Shown here: positions 39,746 to 42,106 of the stretch, piece by piece | Position numbering within the stretch: position 1 is the first letter of the stretch | Layout: the number at the start of each line of letters is the position of its first letter | Assembly (NCBI GenBank): GCA_946887075.1 | Contig: CAMPKA010000024.1 | Coordinates: forward strand, 1-42,106 | From: an uncultured Salinimicrobium sp. | GTDB lineage: Bacteria; Bacteroidota; Bacteroidia; Flavobacteriales; Flavobacteriaceae | Direction of reading: 5' to 3' | DNA length: 42,106 bases | Made by a program: the position numbers and the translations under genes | Notes under the pieces: generated by a model | Database searches by the model: none | Told to the model about the DNA's origin: nothing | What the model saw: the letters and a program-made list of their open reading frames with translations, nothing else

Positions 39746-40423
39746 TTACCGATTGTCATATTCCCGCTTCAAAATTGTAAGATCCTCCAAAAGCTTTTCT
39801 ATAGCTTTTGGATCCGTCCCATCATAAAAGCCACGGATACGCCGGTCCTTATCGACCAGAACGAAATTTTCGGTATGAATCATATCAAAGGGTCCGCCGT
39901 CACCTTCGGTTTTTGCCGCCAGGTAAGACTGCCGGGCCAAACGATAAATCTGCTCCTTATCCCCCGTCACCAGATTCCATTTTTCATCAATGACGCCTTT
40001 CTCCAGAGCATACTCCTTAAGGCGGGCCACGGAGTCCACTTTGGGGATGACGGTATGTGATAATAACAGAACCTCAGGATCATCCTGCAGTTCTTCCTGG
40101 AGTTTCAACATGTGTTCTGTCATGATAGGACATATGGACTGGCAGGTAGTAAAGAAGAAATCCGCGATGTATATCTTGTCCTTATAGAATTCTTCAGTGA
40201 TCGTATCCCCGTTCTGGTTGACAAGGGAGAAATCTGAGATCCGGTGGTATTTCCGTACCTCCCGGACGCTCTGATCCACCAGCTCCGCATTGACCATGTC
40301 CGGTTGGTATACCTGAAGTCGTTCTTCCGGCTTCAGGATCTGGTAAAAGACGCTGATGAAGAACGCGGAAAGAAGAAAAAGGCAGATCCAGAAGATTTTA
40401 TACCTCGAGAAAAACTGGAGCAT
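39746..40423 (-). CDS. SCO1/SenC/PrrC family copper chaperone
   Basis: 225 residues. An N-terminal membrane anchor (about 8-30) is followed by a thioredoxin-like domain with the copper motif CQSIC (Cys 94 and 98) and the distal histidine (about 183, in MIHTENFVL). It probably helps assemble the CuA centre of cytochrome c oxidase on the outer face of the inner membrane. That use of heme-copper oxidase fits with the heme locus nearby, but there is no operon link. Confidence 0.92.
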   Translation of the reverse strand: MLQFFSRYKIFWICLFLLSAFFISVFYQILKPEERLQVYQPDMVNAELVDQSVREVRKYHRISDFSLVNQNGDTITEEFYKDKIYIADFFFTTCQSICPIMTEHMLKLQEELQDDPEVLLLSHTVIPKVDSVARLKEYALEKGVIDEKWNLVTGDKEQIYRLARQSYLAAKTEGDGGPFDMIHTENFVLVDKDRRIRGFYDGTDPKAIEKLLEDLTILKREYDNR

Positions 40424-40440
40424 GAACTTTTCGGTTTTTG

Positions 40441-40448
40441 CAAAATTA
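40441..40448 (-). promoter_or_regulatory. Candidate -7 box of the SCO1/SenC gene
   Basis: Minus strand TAATTTTG, a TAnnTTTG match, 17 bases before the start codon. Confidence 0.45.
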
Positions 40449-40521
40449 CAATTCTCATGACCAATCCTGAGGTCATAGCACGATAAATCTCATGTTTTTC
40501 CGGACTCTGTGCTTAAAACTT

Positions 40522-40550
40522 TTGTACGATGCCTGAAAAGATTACTTTTG
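40522..40550 (+). promoter_or_regulatory. Promoter of rseP
   Basis: TTG (40522-40524), 18-base spacer and TACTTTTG (40543-40550), a full match to TTG-N17-23-TAnnTTTG, leaving a leader of about 20 bases. Confidence 0.6.
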
Positions 40551-40575
40551 TGCGATTTTACACGCGATACACTTT

Positions 40576-41937
40576 ATGGATCCTTTTTTTATAAAAGCCT
40601 TACAATTAATTCTCAGTCTTTCCATTCTTATAGTCCTTCATGAACTGGGGCATTTTATTCCGGCGAAGCTGTTTAAAACGAGAGTAGAAAAGTTTTTTCT
40701 CTTTTTCGATGTGAAGTTTGCCCTGTTCAAGAAAAAAATCGGCAATACCGTCTATGGGCTTGGTTGGTTACCTTTAGGGGGATATGTCAAGATCGCAGGA
40801 ATGATCGATGAGAGCATGGATAAGGAGCAAATGAAACAGCCGCCAAAGCCATGGGAATTCCGAAGTAAACCTGCCTGGCAAAGATTGATTATCATGCTGG
40901 GGGGAGTTACGGTCAATCTTATTCTTGGTTTTGTGATATACATGATGGTCATGTTCGTCTGGGGAAGCAGCTATGTCGCACCAGAGGATCTTCCTAACGG
41001 ATTTGCCGTGGATGATCGGTTCGAGCAATATGGCTTCCAGGATGGGGACCAGATCTTGAAAGTCAATGGAGAGGCGCTCAAAAATAGCCCTGAGATCAAT
41101 AAATATTTGATGCTAAGGGAAGTCAGTTCAATTACTGTTAAACATCCTGATGGTTCGGTCGAGCGACTTTCAGTTCCTGAGAATATCGGAGAAAAACTTT
41201 TTCAGGAAGGAATTCTGCAACCTTTTGTGCCTATGGCAGATGCAGTACTGGACTCTGTTGTTCCCGGAAGTCCAGCTGAACAGGCTGGTTTACAAAAAGG
41301 GGATCGAATAGTTGGGATCAATGGTGAGGATGTAAGCTATTGGCATGAGCTGACAGAAAAGATCGCCAGGAATCAGGGAGAAGCGGTCAAACTTGCGGTC
41401 CTTAAGGGCTCCCGGGTCTCGTCTGTGGAATCCCAGATTTCTGATTCAGGACAGACGAAAATTGCGACCATTATGGTCACCCCGAACGAAGAAGGAAATA
41501 TAGGGATCATGAGTGCAGCCGAATTTGATGTTCGGCATGAGAAATATGGGCTGGGCGAGAGTATCATTAAAGGGCTGGACCTGGCATACTGGACGCTACA
41601 CGATTACATTGCGCAGTTCAAATACGTTTTTACCAAAAAGGGAGCGACACAGGTAGGGGGATTCGGAGCGATCGGAAACCTTTTTCCTGATGTCTGGAAC
41701 TGGCAGGCATTCTGGATGACTACAGCCTTTATTTCTATCATACTGGCTTTTATGAACATTCTTCCCATTCCTGCCCTGGATGGAGGGCACGTCATGTTCC
41801 TGCTCTATGAGATGATTACCGGGCGCACACCCAATGAAAAGTTCATGGAATACGCTCAACTCGTCGGGTTTATAATCCTGATCGCGCTGGTATTGTTTGC
41901 CAACGGTAATGATATCTATCGGTGGCTTTTTGAATGA
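40576..41937 (+). CDS. rseP: RIP metalloprotease RseP (site-2 protease, M50)
   Basis: 453-residue intramembrane zinc protease that cleaves anti-sigma factors and remnant signal peptides. Zinc site HELGH (22-26) in the first helix and the third ligand in NILPIPALDGGH (Asp about 402). A PDZ domain with VPGSPAEQAGLQKGDRIVGING lies in the middle. The region 150-215 looks like a second, degenerate PDZ (DDRFEQYGFQDGDQILKVNG). Full length; terminal helix at about 430-447. Its own promoter is visible. Confidence 0.96.
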   Translation: MDPFFIKALQLILSLSILIVLHELGHFIPAKLFKTRVEKFFLFFDVKFALFKKKIGNTVYGLGWLPLGGYVKIAGMIDESMDKEQMKQPPKPWEFRSKPAWQRLIIMLGGVTVNLILGFVIYMMVMFVWGSSYVAPEDLPNGFAVDDRFEQYGFQDGDQILKVNGEALKNSPEINKYLMLREVSSITVKHPDGSVERLSVPENIGEKLFQEGILQPFVPMADAVLDSVVPGSPAEQAGLQKGDRIVGINGEDVSYWHELTEKIARNQGEAVKLAVLKGSRVSSVESQISDSGQTKIATIMVTPNEEGNIGIMSAAEFDVRHEKYGLGESIIKGLDLAYWTLHDYIAQFKYVFTKKGATQVGGFGAIGNLFPDVWNWQAFWMTTAFISIILAFMNILPIPALDGGHVMFLLYEMITGRTPNEKFMEYAQLVGFIILIALVLFANGNDIYRWLFE

Positions 41938-42023
41938 TCAGGAGCCGGTTACAACGGGTAACAGCACCTAAAATTATCACTTCAAAATGACCAGTTTTAT
42001 TTAGGGGAAACCATTTTTTCCAT

Positions 42024-42050
42024 TATATTTGCAACCGCAAAAATGGTTGC
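42024..42050 (+). promoter_or_regulatory. tRNA-Asn promoter and leader hairpin
   Basis: TATATTTG (42024-42031) matches TAnnTTTG. Right after it, GCAACC (42031-42036) and GGTTGC (42045-42050) form a perfect 6-bp inverted repeat around eight bases, ending five bases before the tRNA. Confidence 0.5.
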
Positions 42051-42055
42051 GATAT

Positions 42056-42106
42056 TCCTCCTTAGCTCAGTTGGTTAGAGCATCTGACTGTTAATCAGAG
42101 GGTCGC
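42056..42106 (+). tRNA. tRNA-Asn (anticodon GTT), 3' end beyond window
   Basis: 5' acceptor strand TCCTCCT, D arm GCTC-AGTTGGTTA-GAGC, anticodon arm TCTGA-CTGTTAA-TCAGA with anticodon GTT, and the first bases of the variable region GGGTC. The T arm and 3' acceptor strand lie outside the window. Confidence 0.93.

Noticed and set aside
1..42106. Mobile elements, prophage, CRISPR arrays, toxin-antitoxin or restriction systems
   Set aside because: No transposase, integrase, terminal inverted repeats, spaced direct repeats or defence genes are visible; all gene blocks look chromosomal.

Overview
The window looks like chromosomal DNA of a Bacteroidota member, most likely a marine flavobacterium (Flavobacteriia). 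I infer this from the many TAnnTTTG -7 elements just upstream of genes, the near absence of Shine-Dalgarno sequences, and the gene types and spellings (MntR-like DtxR plus ZIP, FeoA/FeoB with a tiny Cys-rich partner, HemJ, SCO1, RseP). There is no sign of phage, insertion sequences, integrases or CRISPR. The window opens inside a penicillin-binding protein gene and closes inside a tRNA-Asn gene.

Layout. 1-2487 (+): the 3' end of a class A PBP and a two-subunit 3-oxoacid CoA-transferase. 2507-7025 (-): a small DUF protein, a serine hydrolase, an O6-alkylguanine-DNA alkyltransferase, a CNNM/CBS membrane protein and lipoate-protein ligase. 7158-9338 (+): a secreted DPP-IV-like S9 peptidase. 9347-20461 (-): a tight ten-gene sugar-modification and glycosyl-transfer operon: SDR, NDP-sugar epimerase, a glycoside-hydrolase/epimerase fusion, Zn alcohol dehydrogenase, Gfo/Idh oxidoreductase, a GT4, three CgeB-like glycosyltransferases and a methyltransferase. 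Most junctions overlap or are only a few bases apart. It begins behind a TAGGTTTG box and a strongly structured leader. 20758-29354: a heme locus, hemA-C-D-E-F-B on (-) and an AraC regulator, hemH and hemJ on (+). Only hemL is missing from the route glutamyl-tRNA to protoheme. 29391-32760 (+): an orphan histidine kinase, a crotonase and a SPL-like radical SAM protein. 32757-34676 (-): an HD hydrolase, a PlsC acyltransferase and a bacilliredoxin. 34838-39631: a J-domain protein, then a metal island (DtxR regulator with ZIP transporter, facing feoA-feoB and a 50-residue FeoB-associated protein). 39746-42106: SCO1/SenC, RseP and tRNA-Asn.

How it fits together. Heme synthesis and iron import appear to be wired together. 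A 23-bp sequence in front of the AraC gene of the heme locus recurs with only two differences, in the same orientation relative to the gene, at the feoA promoter. The DtxR gene carries a related perfect palindrome at its own promoter. The part that looks least described is the ten-gene operon. It encodes several sugar-nucleotide or sugar redox/epimerase enzymes and four glycosyltransferases, but no polymerase, flippase or exporter. Its central protein fuses a signal-less clan GH-A-like hydrolase domain to a CDP-paratose-epimerase-like domain. It probably makes a specific small glycan, glycolipid or glycosylated product; the product cannot be read from sequence alone.
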